Part shown: in pieces, positions 42,685 to 52,398 of the stretch
How the letters are laid out: every line of letters starts with the position of its first letter
Numbering within the stretch: the first letter of the stretch is position 1
NCBI GenBank assembly: GCA_025054855.1
Contig: JANWZS010000007.1
Location: 1 to 64,000 of the forward strand
Length of the DNA: 64,000 nt
From: Candidatus Nitrosocaldus sp.
Lineage (GTDB): Archaea > Thermoproteota > Nitrososphaeria > Nitrososphaerales > Nitrosocaldaceae
Direction: 5' to 3'
The notes under the pieces: model-generated
The model's database searches: none
What the model was told of the DNA's origin: nothing
Seen by the model: only the letters and a program-made list of their open reading frames with translations
Translations under genes and position numbers: made by a program

Positions 42685-44889
42685 TCACCTCTGCAGTATC
42701 CTCTTGAGCATCATCTTCGCCTGATGCATAGCATGTATGGTGAAGTGCCTAGCGACTATCAGGTTGCAGTCTAACATGGCAATGACCCTCTGCATGCTCT
42801 GGCTGCTGATCATGTTCATGCCCATCAATGTCGCAGGTATCACCACAACGTCTGGCTCGTATGCCCTTGCCTTCTCGATTATCAGGTTTGCGAGCCATCT
42901 ATCGCTCATCCTGTCCGGTATGGTAGCCTCTACAACCTCACAACCATGTGCCCTCAACCTATCCTTCTCATTAACGTACTCTATCCCCTCCAGCCGGGAG
43001 AGGTAGACTACAGTCCTCTCCGTACCATCCAACCACCCGAGTACCTTCAGTACGAGCCTAGAGTGCTCCCCCTCATCATCGTAGAATGCAAGGACCCTCC
43101 TGCACCCATCTATGCCCTTCACATCCTTAACAGCAAGCACATCACACGTCAGTAGCATCTGGAGCCTCCTGTTACGCCTGAAGCCATCGAACTCATGCAC
43201 GAGCAGGTCTATCCCCTGCTCCTCCACACTCGCAAGCACTGCATCTGTGACATCATGCGCTATCCTCGGCATGTAGTGGTATGGCACCTTCCTCTCCTCT
43301 ATGGCACTCCTTACAGGGGCGAAAGATCTTATGGCATCATCCACGAAAGCTACTCCACTGGAGAGGGGCATCTGGTATGGCACGGTTATCACCCTGAGTA
43401 TATTGACCTCCCCATCTGCACTCTCCGCTATCCTCATGGCATACCTAATGATCTTCAGGGGGTCCTCTGGCATGTACGGTACGAGTACCCTGAAGCCCCT
43501 CCTCTCCATGTAGCCAGTAGATGCAAGTAGTGGAGCTGTGTGCTCAACCTCCTGCCTGAACGAGTACAACCTGTACATGAGGAGCCCTATGGCAACCCAT
43601 ACGATCATCACCAGCAGGCTCACTGGCTGTGTTACTATTATGTACAAAGCAAGTGCTATGTTCAGGAGTATGCCTATCATGGGGACTGCAGGGAAGAGGG
43701 GTATCCTGAACCCGTACTCAAGCCTCTCACCGTAGAGCCTCCTTATGTTTATCACCGCAGCGTTAACCTGTGCAAAGAGCACGAGGAAGATCAGCCCTGC
43801 TGCCTTTGCTATCTCCTGCAGTGGGAAGAAGTACGCCATGAGAAGTGTTATCCCTGCAGAGACCATTATCGCTACATGCGGGGTCCTGTTCCTTGCATGT
43901 ATCATGCTCAGCACGTGGGGCAGGTTGTAGTACCTCCCCATGGCCAGTGCGACCCTGGCAGAGGAGAATATGCTGGCGTTGAGCGCAGCGAGCATGGATA
44001 CCATGCCCCCAGCGAGTACCAGCAATGCTCCAAATGGTATGAATGTATCTGCAGCCCTCATTATGCCCAGTTCGCCATGCATGCCTATGAACCTCCATGC
44101 TGGAGTATCTGTACCAGTATCAGTCGCTCCTATGGCAACTATGGCTATCAGGCTGTATATGGTTGCCACACATGCTATAGAGATGAATATGGCAATGGGG
44201 ATGTTCCTCCTTGGATTCCTGACCTCCTCCCCCGCCTGTACTATGACCTCATAACCCTCGAAGGCTATGAACGTCAGGGCCATGGCAGCCAGTATGCCCG
44301 CTACCCCCATAGGTGCGATATCAGAGAACTGAACAGTCCACTCGGGCTTCTCGCTCATGACGTACAGTCCAGTCACTATGAAGGCGAGTGCCACTCCCAA
44401 CTGCGATAGCGTTATTACATTGCCAGTCCTACCTGTGGGTGATGCACCCCTGAAGTTGACATATGCAAGTGCTGCTATGGCTATGGTAGCGAATACCTTA
44501 TCCCCATGCTCCAGATCCATACCTGCTAGAGCAAGGAGGCCATTCATGAACGTGCCGAAGCTCACAGCGTACAGGCTCGTGGCAACTATGTGTGCGAACC
44601 AAGCGAGCCAGCCGTTTATGAATGGCATGGGTCTGGGCAGACCCTCCCTTATCCATCTGTAGCCCCCACCGACCTCTGGTATCGATGATCCCAGCTCTGC
44701 ATAGGACATGGCTGTGAACAGTGTTATCACGGCGTTGAGTGTGAATGCTATGACTACGGCAGGACCAGCGAGCCCTATGGCAGGGCCTACGAGCACGAAC
44801 ATGGCTCCCCCTATCATAGCTGCTATACCTATCATCACCACATCCAGCAGCCCTAGTGTACGTACAAGCCTAGGCTCATGCTCAACCAT
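42685..44889 (-). CDS. APC-superfamily amino acid/amine transporter with USP-type C-terminal domain
   Basis: Membrane transporter of 734 residues. The first 450 contain about 12 spans, starting with IGIAAMIGGAMFVLVGPAIG, the glycine-rich unwound helix of APC transporters, and including FIAFEGYEVIVQAGEEVRNP, then RRNIPIAI. The last 270 residues are soluble and form one or two universal-stress-type units (FRVLVPYMPEDPLKIIRYAM; CRRVLAFYDDEGEHSRLVLK). Such cytoplasmic domains may sense nucleotides and gate transport. The substrate is not predictable; cation/amino-acid uptake or polyamine exchange are options. Confidence 0.87.
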   Translation of the reverse strand: MVEHEPRLVRTLGLLDVVMIGIAAMIGGAMFVLVGPAIGLAGPAVVIAFTLNAVITLFTAMSYAELGSSIPEVGGGYRWIREGLPRPMPFINGWLAWFAHIVATSLYAVSFGTFMNGLLALAGMDLEHGDKVFATIAIAALAYVNFRGASPTGRTGNVITLSQLGVALAFIVTGLYVMSEKPEWTVQFSDIAPMGVAGILAAMALTFIAFEGYEVIVQAGEEVRNPRRNIPIAIFISIACVATIYSLIAIVAIGATDTGTDTPAWRFIGMHGELGIMRAADTFIPFGALLVLAGGMVSMLAALNASIFSSARVALAMGRYYNLPHVLSMIHARNRTPHVAIMVSAGITLLMAYFFPLQEIAKAAGLIFLVLFAQVNAAVINIRRLYGERLEYGFRIPLFPAVPMIGILLNIALALYIIVTQPVSLLVMIVWVAIGLLMYRLYSFRQEVEHTAPLLASTGYMERRGFRVLVPYMPEDPLKIIRYAMRIAESADGEVNILRVITVPYQMPLSSGVAFVDDAIRSFAPVRSAIEERKVPYHYMPRIAHDVTDAVLASVEEQGIDLLVHEFDGFRRNRRLQMLLTCDVLAVKDVKGIDGCRRVLAFYDDEGEHSRLVLKVLGWLDGTERTVVYLSRLEGIEYVNEKDRLRAHGCEVVEATIPDRMSDRWLANLIIEKARAYEPDVVVIPATLMGMNMISSQSMQRVIAMLDCNLIVARHFTIHAMHQAKMMLKRILQR

Positions 44890-44960
44890 ACGCTATTGGT
44901 GCATCTTACCCTGTAAGGTATATGAGTCAATCCCCAGAGGAGATGATGATCCTCTGCTCG

Positions 44961-45944
44961 CTATCCCTTCAGAGAACGTATGAGGAGTGCCCAGCTCACG
45001 AAGAGTGGTACATGATACGATGCTATCCTCCACGCAACTATAACATCCCCGAACGCTGCTGGGTCTACACCGAACGTGTTCAGGTAGTACGCTACACCCA
45101 ACTCCGTGAGCCCAGAGCCACCAGGGGTTATGGGTATCGTGCCTATGGATATGGCAGCAGCCACCATTATAAGTGACTCGAAGAAGCCAACCGATGCCTT
45201 GGCGCTCGCTATCACCATGAATGTCAGGGCATGGAGTGATGCCCCAGCGAACGTCAGTGCTAGCCCTATGGCAAATACCCGCAGGGATGACCTCCTGAGG
45301 TATATCCTTGACATCTCGCAGAGCTCTCTAAGGCTATCGTTCATGAAGTTGGTCCACCTGACTCCCTTCTCCTCCCCGAATAACCTCGTAAGCAGTGGCC
45401 TGGTGAACCTGGGCATCTGTATGACCCTCTTGGCAGATAGCGTCAAGAGCACCAGGTATGAGGCGAATACGGGTGTGGTTATGAGCAGTATCGCTGTCGA
45501 GATGACGTAGTTGTGCGCACCGAATGCAACCACCATGGCTATGTATGCTAGAGTGCTACCCACTAGCACATCGCTTATTATCTCTATGGTTATTATCCAG
45601 AGCCCCTTCCCCGAGTGCACACCATTCTTGTGCAACCATGCTACCCTGACCCACTCACCCCCAGTGTATGCAGGTGTTGTGAGGGTTACGAACTCACTCC
45701 CCATCCTTATCTGCACGCTCTTGTAGATGCTTGCTACATTGCTCCCCACGAACGATCTGACGTAGTAGTGGAACCTCAATCCCTGCATGAAGAGCTTCGC
45801 AACTGCTATGAGGCATGATACCACGAATGGGAGGAGGCCTATGGCTAGTATATCCTCAACCCTGACGTTGAGGAGCAGGCTTATTATCACGAGTGGTACT
45901 ATGCTTGCTACTATGGCTATTATCCTCCCCAGCCCTCGTCTCAT
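44961..45944 (-). CDS. UPF0104/lysylphosphatidylglycerol synthase-type membrane protein
   Basis: An integral membrane protein of about 327 residues with six to eight spans. It has the family phrases GLRFHYYVRSFVGSNVASIY and the nearly invariant ITPGGSGLTELGVAYYLNTF close to the end. Relatives include the membrane part of MprF, which moves lipids across the membrane, and archaeal AglD-type proteins. The frame is open to 46283, but that part is antisense to the GPN GTPase gene. The ATG at 45944 is the first outside the promoter region shared with that gene. No synthase domain is attached. Confidence 0.8.
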   Translation of the reverse strand: MRRGLGRIIAIVASIVPLVIISLLLNVRVEDILAIGLLPFVVSCLIAVAKLFMQGLRFHYYVRSFVGSNVASIYKSVQIRMGSEFVTLTTPAYTGGEWVRVAWLHKNGVHSGKGLWIITIEIISDVLVGSTLAYIAMVVAFGAHNYVISTAILLITTPVFASYLVLLTLSAKRVIQMPRFTRPLLTRLFGEEKGVRWTNFMNDSLRELCEMSRIYLRRSSLRVFAIGLALTFAGASLHALTFMVIASAKASVGFFESLIMVAAAISIGTIPITPGGSGLTELGVAYYLNTFGVDPAAFGDVIVAWRIASYHVPLFVSWALLIRSLKG

Positions 45945-45970
45945 CTTTGCGTATATGATGCCGAGAAGAA

Positions 45971-45982
45971 TTAAATAATTTA
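45971..45982. promoter_or_regulatory. TATA element between flippase-like and GPN GTPase genes
   Basis: TTAAATAATTTA, nearly palindromic, lies about 24 bases from the GPN GTPase ATG at 46000 and about 32 from the ATG at 45944 on the other strand. Bidirectional use is inferred. Confidence 0.45.
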
Positions 45983-45999
45983 TCTTCACGCTCCCATAC

Positions 46000-46758
46000 A
46001 TGTACGCTGTACTCATACTCGGTACAGCAGGCTCTGGAAAGAGCACACTAGCATCCAGGCTGGTGGAGTGGTACACAAGCAAGGGTGCCAATGCCGTAAC
46101 GCTCAACCTCGACCCAGGTGTGACCGATCTACCGTATGAGCCTGATGTGGATGTTAGGGAGTACGTGAGCGTTGAGGAGATAATGGACAGGTACAGGCTT
46201 GGTCCGAACGGTGCGCTAGTACTTGCGAGTGACCTCATCGCTGATAGGCTGGAGGATATACAGAGGGATGTAGATGGGCTCAATCCTGACTATCTCATAG
46301 TAGATACTCCTGGCCAACTGGAGCTCTTCGCATACAGGGCCAGTGGGGTTATGATTGCTAGGGAGTTGAGGTGCGATGCAAAGGCATCGGTCTTCCTCTT
46401 CGACTCCATGCTCGTCGACTCTCCATTGAACATGCTCTCCATAGCACTGCTGGCAACATCGATAAGGCTCAGGCTTGGGCTGGCACATCTCAACGTGCTC
46501 TCAAAGATAGACCTGGTCAGGGATAGGCTGGATGAGATCATAGGGTACTCTGCAGACCCAGCAAGGCTCGAGTATGCACTGCAGATGGAGAAGGACAGCG
46601 AACTCTACATGCTTGGGGTATCCATACTCAGGGGTGTGAGGAGGTATGGGCTATCAATGGGTTTATTAGCGGTATCGAGCCTCACGTATGAGGGCATGGC
46701 CAATCTGGCAGCTGCACTAGCAAGGATGCTCAGGGAGGGGGAGGATGCAGAGCAATGA
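46000..46758 (+). CDS. GPN-loop GTPase
   Basis: A 252-residue GTPase of the Gpn/XAB1 family, whose eukaryotic relatives help assemble RNA polymerase. P-loop LGTAGSGKSTLASRL, LNLDPGVTDLPYEPDVDVRE, the defining GPN insertion YRLGPNGALV, DTPGQLELF (G3) and LSKIDLV (G4) are present. It overlaps the start of the homoserine kinase gene by four bases (ATGA), so the two are co-expressed. That pairing has no obvious metabolic meaning. Confidence 0.94.
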   Translation: MYAVLILGTAGSGKSTLASRLVEWYTSKGANAVTLNLDPGVTDLPYEPDVDVREYVSVEEIMDRYRLGPNGALVLASDLIADRLEDIQRDVDGLNPDYLIVDTPGQLELFAYRASGVMIARELRCDAKASVFLFDSMLVDSPLNMLSIALLATSIRLRLGLAHLNVLSKIDLVRDRLDEIIGYSADPARLEYALQMEKDSELYMLGVSILRGVRRYGLSMGLLAVSSLTYEGMANLAAALARMLREGEDAEQ

Positions 46759-47777
46759 GCGATGGTGATGGTGATGGTAGTAGTAGTAGTAGTGCAGGGT
46801 TGAGGCCTAGGTTCGGTTATGTTAGGGCAATGGCTCCAGCATCTACGGCCAACCTAGGCCCTGGGTTCGATGTATTTGGGTTGGCACTGGATGCCTACAG
46901 TGATGAGGTTGAGTTGATGGTGCTTGGTGATGGTGATCGTGATGGTAAGGGTTCACTTGCCATAGAGACCTATGGTGCAAGCATGAAAGTTGAGCATATA
47001 CCGGTTGATGCGGAGCGTAACTCCGCTGGACTAGCACTCCTGAGCATGATAAAGGCTTATGGTATAAACGATAGGATAAGGGTGAGGATCAGGAAGGGTG
47101 TACCAGCAGGGTATGGCCTCGGGAGCAGTGCTGCATCTGCTGTAGCTGCTGTCAGGGCACTGGATGCCATGTATGGTCTGGAGTTGGACCCACTCGTACT
47201 GTTGGGGCATGCTGCACGGGGCGAGGTGGCATCCGCTGGCACTGCACACTACGATAACGTTGCCGCATCGCTCCTTGGAGGGTTCGTGGTAGTGAGGCAG
47301 GAGCCATTGCATGCTATAAGCATAGATCCTCCAGACGACCTTCTACTCTGTGTAGCAACGCCAAGGGTGGATGTGCCTAAGGGCAAGACCGGTGTTGCTA
47401 GAAGCGTCCTCCCGGATAGGGTGCCCTTGGGGAAGATGGTCAGCAACGTGGCGAATGCAAGCCTGTTGGTTGCAGGTCTACTCAGGAAGGATGTTAGGCT
47501 GATAGCGGATGCCATGATGAGGGATGCCGTAGTCGAACCGGCAAGGATGCATATAATACCTGCATATGCTGGTGTTAAGAGGGCTGCACTGGATGCTGGT
47601 GCTCTAGCAGTGACCATAAGCGGGGCAGGCCCATCCATGCTGATCATGGTGGATGCAGAGAGGGCAGAGGGCGTTGCCAAGGCTGTAAATGAGGCATACT
47701 CCAGGGATGGCATAGAGTGCTCCATCAGGATATGCAGGGCAGCAAAGGGTGCAACGGTACTGGAGCGTAGGTTGTGA
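46755..47777 (+). CDS. thrB: Homoserine kinase (ThrB, GHMP family)
   Basis: Phosphorylates homoserine on the way to threonine. GHMP motifs: APASTANLGPGFDVFGLALD, the ATP loop KGVPAGYGLGSSAASAVAAV and the C-terminal SGAGPSMLIMVD. The 340 residues include an N-terminal Asp/Gly/Ser run (encoded by GATGGT and AGT repeats) of about 15 residues before the conserved core, and a short DGDRDGKG loop. Translation is coupled to the GPN GTPase by the ATGA overlap. Confidence 0.94.
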   Translation: MSDGDGDGSSSSSAGLRPRFGYVRAMAPASTANLGPGFDVFGLALDAYSDEVELMVLGDGDRDGKGSLAIETYGASMKVEHIPVDAERNSAGLALLSMIKAYGINDRIRVRIRKGVPAGYGLGSSAASAVAAVRALDAMYGLELDPLVLLGHAARGEVASAGTAHYDNVAASLLGGFVVVRQEPLHAISIDPPDDLLLCVATPRVDVPKGKTGVARSVLPDRVPLGKMVSNVANASLLVAGLLRKDVRLIADAMMRDAVVEPARMHIIPAYAGVKRAALDAGALAVTISGAGPSMLIMVDAERAEGVAKAVNEAYSRDGIECSIRICRAAKGATVLERRL

Positions 47778-47813
47778 TGGGGGATTATACGTAGTGATAC
47801 CAACTGATCGATC

Positions 47814-49193
47814 TCAACGTGGCATGAGCGGGAACTGTATGTAGAGCAGTAGTATCGCCAGCAACAGTGTGGGTACAGATACCAGTAGACCAGGCTTTAT
47901 CCACTGGACCAGTGTTATATGCCCGAGCTTCTGCCTCTCAAGCATGCCTACTGCTACTATGTTCGCAGTGCTCCCTATAACGGTCATATTCCCGAAGAGC
48001 GTACCTCCAAAGAGCAGACCCCACCATAGTGGGTATGCATGGACCCCTAACGCCTCCATCTCATGCACTATGGGTATGAACGTAGCCACTGCAAGTATGT
48101 TATCCATGAATGCGGTCATTATCCCCGCTATGAGTGTGAAGAGCAGGAACAGGATAGTATCGTTACCATTGCTGGCATCGAAGAGCGCCTTGGCTATAAG
48201 GTAGGTTACCCCTGTGACCTTCAACGTGCCTACTGATGCGAAGAGGAAGATGAAGAAGCTCAAAGTCCACCAGTCTACCCTCTTCTCAACCATCTCCCTT
48301 GCTGCGTTGCGGTTCACGAAGAGCGTGACCCCAGCTGCGCCCAGAGCAGTGCCAAGCAGCATGGCATTCTTCTCCAAGCCCAGCAGTGACTCCACTGGCC
48401 CATGTGCTACCAGGCTTGCTATCGTGCCAAGGAAGAGTATCCATGGCAACTTGAACGACTTGTTCTCCCCAGGGTTGTTAACCGCATTAGGGATGCTCTT
48501 GAGCGACTCCATCATCTGCCCCATCTTCTTTATATCACTCGAGAAGTACTTCAGCGATAATGGGATCGTGACTGCTAGTGCAGCTATGGAGATGGGTGTA
48601 GCCCATCTGAGGAAGTCCATGAACGTGAGTTCAGCCCTCAACGCTATCAGCACACCGACTGGGTTCCCTACAACGGTTGCACTGCTCCCTATGTTGGTTG
48701 CAAATACTATCATGATCACGAACGGTATAGGGCTTATCCTCAACTTGGATGTGAGATGTAGTATGGTAGCGGTCATGAAGAGTATCGATGTGACCTCATC
48801 CACCAATGCAGCGAATAACCCTGCGAGGAGCATGAGGAGCACGATGAGCCTCGTTGGGTTGCTCCCAACCCTCCTGACTATCCTCTCGATCAGGTGCTCG
48901 AAGAAGTGCCTCTCCTCAAGGTAACCTATCACTATCATCATGCCCACGAGGAAGAGGATGATATCGAACCCTGCGAACTGGATCAGGGTCCCAGTGTTGA
49001 TCAGGCCGAAGGCCATGAGTGCTGCTATGCCACAGAGCGCAAATGCAAGCCTGAACCTCCAGTACATGAGTGTACCAGTTATGAGACCAAGGAAGATTGT
49101 AAGGGAGGCAACCTGGAGCGGTTCAAGACCTAGGCTTGCTGCTACTATGACTACACCAGCAAGCACACCAGGATATGCAAATGTTTTCAGCAT
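47814..49193 (-). CDS. ArsB/NhaD-type anion or sodium/proton transporter
   Basis: A 459-residue membrane protein with about 11-12 spans of the ArsB/CitT/NhaD (ion transporter) superfamily. Typical phrases are FVIMIVFATNIGSSATVVGN (the serine/threonine-rich re-entrant hairpin) and its second-half counterpart GLLFGGTLFGNMTVIGSTAN. EVTSILFMTATIL also fits. Possible substrates are arsenite, dicarboxylates or sodium in exchange for protons, and the sequence does not decide. It converges on homoserine kinase with a 36-base gap. Confidence 0.87.
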   Translation of the reverse strand: MLKTFAYPGVLAGVVIVAASLGLEPLQVASLTIFLGLITGTLMYWRFRLAFALCGIAALMAFGLINTGTLIQFAGFDIILFLVGMMIVIGYLEERHFFEHLIERIVRRVGSNPTRLIVLLMLLAGLFAALVDEVTSILFMTATILHLTSKLRISPIPFVIMIVFATNIGSSATVVGNPVGVLIALRAELTFMDFLRWATPISIAALAVTIPLSLKYFSSDIKKMGQMMESLKSIPNAVNNPGENKSFKLPWILFLGTIASLVAHGPVESLLGLEKNAMLLGTALGAAGVTLFVNRNAAREMVEKRVDWWTLSFFIFLFASVGTLKVTGVTYLIAKALFDASNGNDTILFLLFTLIAGIMTAFMDNILAVATFIPIVHEMEALGVHAYPLWWGLLFGGTLFGNMTVIGSTANIVAVGMLERQKLGHITLVQWIKPGLLVSVPTLLLAILLLYIQFPLMPR

Positions 49194-49276
49194 GACCTCT
49201 CTTAGAGTTCAGCACTTTTAAGTGTTCTCTTAATATATATGCGAAATGCCCTACATGTTGATACATTCTAGATGCA

Positions 49277-49477
49277 TCAGTCTACCGATGGCTTTGAGAG
49301 TATGATCAACCTGCCTGATCTCCTCTTGATCCAGACCTCATAGGATGCATCAGCCAGCAGGTTGAATACATCCTTCCACGGGAAGAAGTCTGGATTGTGC
49401 ACGATGATCTCATAACCTCCATACTTCTCGCTCACCTCACCCTCACTCCCTACCACCATCTTCAGCTTCATAAGCAT
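49277..49477 (-). CDS. Small conserved-looking protein of unknown function
   Basis: A 66-residue soluble protein with KLKMVVGSEGEVSEKYGGYE, HNPDFFPWKDVFNLLADASY and IKRRSGRLIILSKPS, suggesting a beta-alpha-beta fold. A TATA-like CAGTAAAATACT lies 26 bases from the ATG at 49477; an ATG two codons in is an alternative. The family is not recognised. Confidence 0.6.
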   Translation of the reverse strand: MLMKLKMVVGSEGEVSEKYGGYEIIVHNPDFFPWKDVFNLLADASYEVWIKRRSGRLIILSKPSVD

Positions 49478-49608
49478 GCACTATGTAATGGCATGTGAGT
49501 ATTTTACTGTTTCTAAGTTTATATCAGGAATGGGGAGAAGATGATTAGTTATACAATGTTCACTCGAATATTGTTGAATAGTTCAATGAACGATATATAA
49601 GATATGTA

Positions 49609-50658
49609 TCAGCCTAGGTGCCTCCTTATCAGCATCCTCAGCCCACGCATGTACCCCCTCGCAAGCACAGAGGGGCTCTGCGATGAGTACCATATACAGG
49701 CTAGCACATCGCACTCCTTACAGTGCCTGACCTCATCCCACTCCTCCCTCCTACTCCATACATACTCCACATCATGCTCAAGCAGGCTATACGCATTATC
49801 CCTGTACCTCCAGCATGGGACCATTACAGTTCCATCAGCATTGACGAATATGCTCTTCCACACACCACACTCATCGAAGAGTACCCTGCCATGGGCGATT
49901 ATCTGCTCCCAGTAGAGTGGGGGTATGAGTATGAATGGCTCATCGTGCCTCTTCATGTAGTCCAGGATGCTGTGGCATACATTGAGCATGGTCTGCCTAT
50001 CTGGGAGCAGGGAGTAGTCAACGTCAGACCTATCCTCAACGAACGTCATGCTCACAGTCCTGAGTCCAAGGCTCCTCGCTGTATCAAAGTACTCCTGTGT
50101 TATGAACTCCTCAGCATTCCACTTTGTTATAACAGAGTTTATGTAGTGCCTTATGCCATGGTCCTTGAGGAGGATCAGGTTGCTCATGACCCTGTTGAAC
50201 GCTTCGGGCTTGACACCCCTAACCTTGCAGTAGGGCTCCTGCTTGAGCGAGTCTATGCTTAGGCATATGTAATCTACAGAGTGCTTCAGCCTATCTATGT
50301 CAAGGGTATGCAGTAGCGAGCCATTGGTTATCATCGTGACCGGTAGACCTAGACCCTTGAGGTGCTCCAAAAGCTCAAGTATATCCTTCCTGCTGGTCGG
50401 TTCTCCTCCCTCGACTATGCTCCATATAACGTAAGGGGCTACCTTACTCATAACCTGCTTCCACTGCTCAGTGCTGAGATCTCTCTGCATGGCAAGCCTC
50501 AACTGCGCATCCTTCTCAGGGTCTCCGAATGGGCACATTGCACAGTAGTAGTTGCAGTAGTGTGTCATGCTGAATACTGCTACCAGAGGCCTCCTCTTGC
50601 CCTGCAACCTGCTCAGAGACCATCTACCAAGTACCCTGAGTGCTCTTATCTTATCCAT
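49609..50658 (-). CDS. Radical SAM protein with C-terminal cysteine-rich (SPASM-like) region
   Basis: A 349-residue radical S-adenosylmethionine enzyme. The cluster motif CNYYCAMC (CxxxCxxC) lies near residues 34-41, followed by SIVEGGEPTSRKDILELLEH (GGEP, SAM binding) and ITNGSLLHTLDIDRL. A C-terminal region with DECGVWKSIFVNADGTVMVP, then CWRYRDN and HCKECDVLAC could hold an auxiliary cluster. Members modify peptides, lipids or cofactors; no substrate gene is evident next to it. A TATA-like element about 26 bases from the start (near 50684) indicates a leaderless single gene. Confidence 0.87.
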   Translation of the reverse strand: MDKIRALRVLGRWSLSRLQGKRRPLVAVFSMTHYCNYYCAMCPFGDPEKDAQLRLAMQRDLSTEQWKQVMSKVAPYVIWSIVEGGEPTSRKDILELLEHLKGLGLPVTMITNGSLLHTLDIDRLKHSVDYICLSIDSLKQEPYCKVRGVKPEAFNRVMSNLILLKDHGIRHYINSVITKWNAEEFITQEYFDTARSLGLRTVSMTFVEDRSDVDYSLLPDRQTMLNVCHSILDYMKRHDEPFILIPPLYWEQIIAHGRVLFDECGVWKSIFVNADGTVMVPCWRYRDNAYSLLEHDVEYVWSRREEWDEVRHCKECDVLACIWYSSQSPSVLARGYMRGLRMLIRRHLG

Positions 50659-50730
50659 GGCCTGTGTTCACACCAATAGGATATAAGGTTGTTGCTTGCT
50701 ACCCTGCTTGCTCGCATTATCCTGTATCGA

Positions 50731-51468
50731 TCATCTACACATGTGCGTGTATGGGCAGAAGAACATGCCAGTAAGATAACCCTTGATGACTGAGAGTGTG
50801 ACCTCGCCCACGAACTGCTCGTATGGCTTGCCAACGCATGCTGGCTCGGATGGTGGGCAGAACTCCCCATACACACTACCATCATCACTGACTACATACC
50901 TTGCTCGTGTAGTAGAAGATCAGCCCTGGAGCCCACCTCTCCTCTGCTGGAGCATCTAGGAACATGATATACCTGCCATCCTGCACAAGCGTACCATCGC
51001 TGGTATTAACCCTGCTCACCTCATCCAGCATACCACCTATATGGGCAACTAGCATGGTACTGTTATCCCTAGCGTACATGATGCCCTTGAGCACATGCTC
51101 AACCCTGATCTCGTAGAATGTATATGGTGTTGGATAGTAATAGGTATTGCATCCACCAGGGAACCCTTAACATCGAGAACCCTCCAACTATTATCACCTT
51201 GCTTGCATTAACAAGCTCATCCAAGCTTGCATAGTGTGCATAATTTATAAATATATGAACCCTTGCCTCAGCATCGTAGGTAGTTGATTGGTGTGAACCT
51301 GTAACCCTGAATATCTGGCAGGTTACCATAGTTGACCCTGTAAGCATCTATTGCTTCAACCGCTACTATAGATACTATGTAGGATGCTACTGCTATTATG
51401 GCTATTAATATGAACCTATTCATCACAGTAGATGTAGGGGTACCTGTATATGCACCATAATCCTTCAT
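50731..51468 (-). pseudogene. Decayed secreted-protein gene, paralogue of 56292-57029
   Basis: Read leftward, pieces in several frames line up with the intact protein at 56292-57029. First come a signal-like start MNRFILIAIIAVASYIVSIV and GYRFTPIN (intact copy: KYRFIPIN). Next are YASLDELVNASKVIIVGG (intact: YLTWDELVKEHDTIIVGE) and VLDVKGSLVD (intact: VVKVRGSLVR). YEIRVEHVLKG then leads through GGMLDE to DGRYIMFLDAPAEERWAPGL (intact: EGERYVMFLLGPAELEWANG). Another frame gives YVVSDDGSVYG through to a stop at 50731-50733. At least four frame changes are needed, so this is a dead gene rather than a sequencing slip. The intact family's function is unknown. Confidence 0.75.
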
Positions 51469-51621
51469 GTTGCCCGTATTAACTGTATATTATCACTCCC
51501 ACATCACGTGTAAACCCCAATACCATCATAGAATGAGTGTTGAACTTACTTGCTGTATGGTTTACAGTACTCATATATGAGTAAAGATAGCAGTTAAGTT
51601 AATCTTTGCCATAATACTAGC

Positions 51622-52380
51622 ATGAGCATGGACAGCAACAAGGCCGTATGCATACTCAGCGGGGGGCTGGACTCTGCATGCACAGCAGCATACCTGAAGG
51701 GGCAGGGTTACGAACTGTATGCAATAACATTCTACTATGGGCAGAGGGGCAGGTACGAGATCGATAGAGCTAGAGCGATAGCAGCAAGGGTTGGTGTGGT
51801 GGAGCATGTCGTTGCAGATATAGGGTTCATGGGCTCACTCTACAGGGATAGCAACCTGCTGACCAGAAGCGATGGTGCGAGCATACCCAGCAGGTTCGAG
51901 TACAGCATAGTCGTGCCAGCAAGGAACGCTATCTTCCTTACGATAGCAGGGGCATGGGCATTCAGCATAGGTGCGAGTATGGTTGCATATGGTGCACATG
52001 CAGATGATGAGAAGAACTACCCAGACTGCAGGGTGGAGTTCGTAGGGAGCATGGAGCATGCACTCAACCTTGCAGAGAGTGATGGGATAGAGCAGGGGGT
52101 GAGGAGGAGGCTCAGGGTATGGAGTCCTGCAGTTGATGGCATGGACAAGGCAGACCTAGTAGGCATAGGTTATAGGATTCTGGGCGATGCGCTCTTTGAG
52201 ACATGGAGCTGCTACACAGATGGGGTAGAGGTCGATGTTGATGGTGAGAAGAGGGTGAGGGTGCAGTGTGGCTCGTGCGAGTCATGCGTGAACAGGATGA
52301 AGGCGTTCAAGCAGGCAGGGATAGAGGACAAGACGGTATACGCTAGAAGCATTAGTTTAAATAAGATCCATAAAGGTTAA
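51622..52380 (+). CDS. queC: 7-cyano-7-deazaguanine synthase QueC
   Basis: Converts 7-carboxy-7-deazaguanine to preQ0, the precursor of archaeosine in archaeal tRNA. PP-loop AVCILSGGLDSACTAAYL, then YGQRGRYEIDRA, VPARNAIFLTIA, AYGAHADDEKNYPDCR and the zinc site CGSCESCVNRMKAF are present. The 252-residue length fits. It is followed 18 bases later by queE. A TATA-like TTAATCTTT lies before the ATG. Confidence 0.96.
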   Translation: MSMDSNKAVCILSGGLDSACTAAYLKGQGYELYAITFYYGQRGRYEIDRARAIAARVGVVEHVVADIGFMGSLYRDSNLLTRSDGASIPSRFEYSIVVPARNAIFLTIAGAWAFSIGASMVAYGAHADDEKNYPDCRVEFVGSMEHALNLAESDGIEQGVRRRLRVWSPAVDGMDKADLVGIGYRILGDALFETWSCYTDGVEVDVDGEKRVRVQCGSCESCVNRMKAFKQAGIEDKTVYARSISLNKIHKG

Positions 52381-52398
52381 TCTCAGGTCTGGTAAGGG

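Noticed and set aside
43540-44409. Open frame of 289 codons on the plus strand
   Set aside because: It lies wholly antisense to the APC transporter, is rich in Tyr, His, Cys and Pro, and has no domain. It is a shadow caused by the codon bias of the real gene.
46000-46283. N-terminal extension of the UPF0104-type membrane protein up to 46283
   Set aside because: This part is antisense to the GPN GTPase, is serine-rich and unlike a membrane protein start. The start was placed at 45944.
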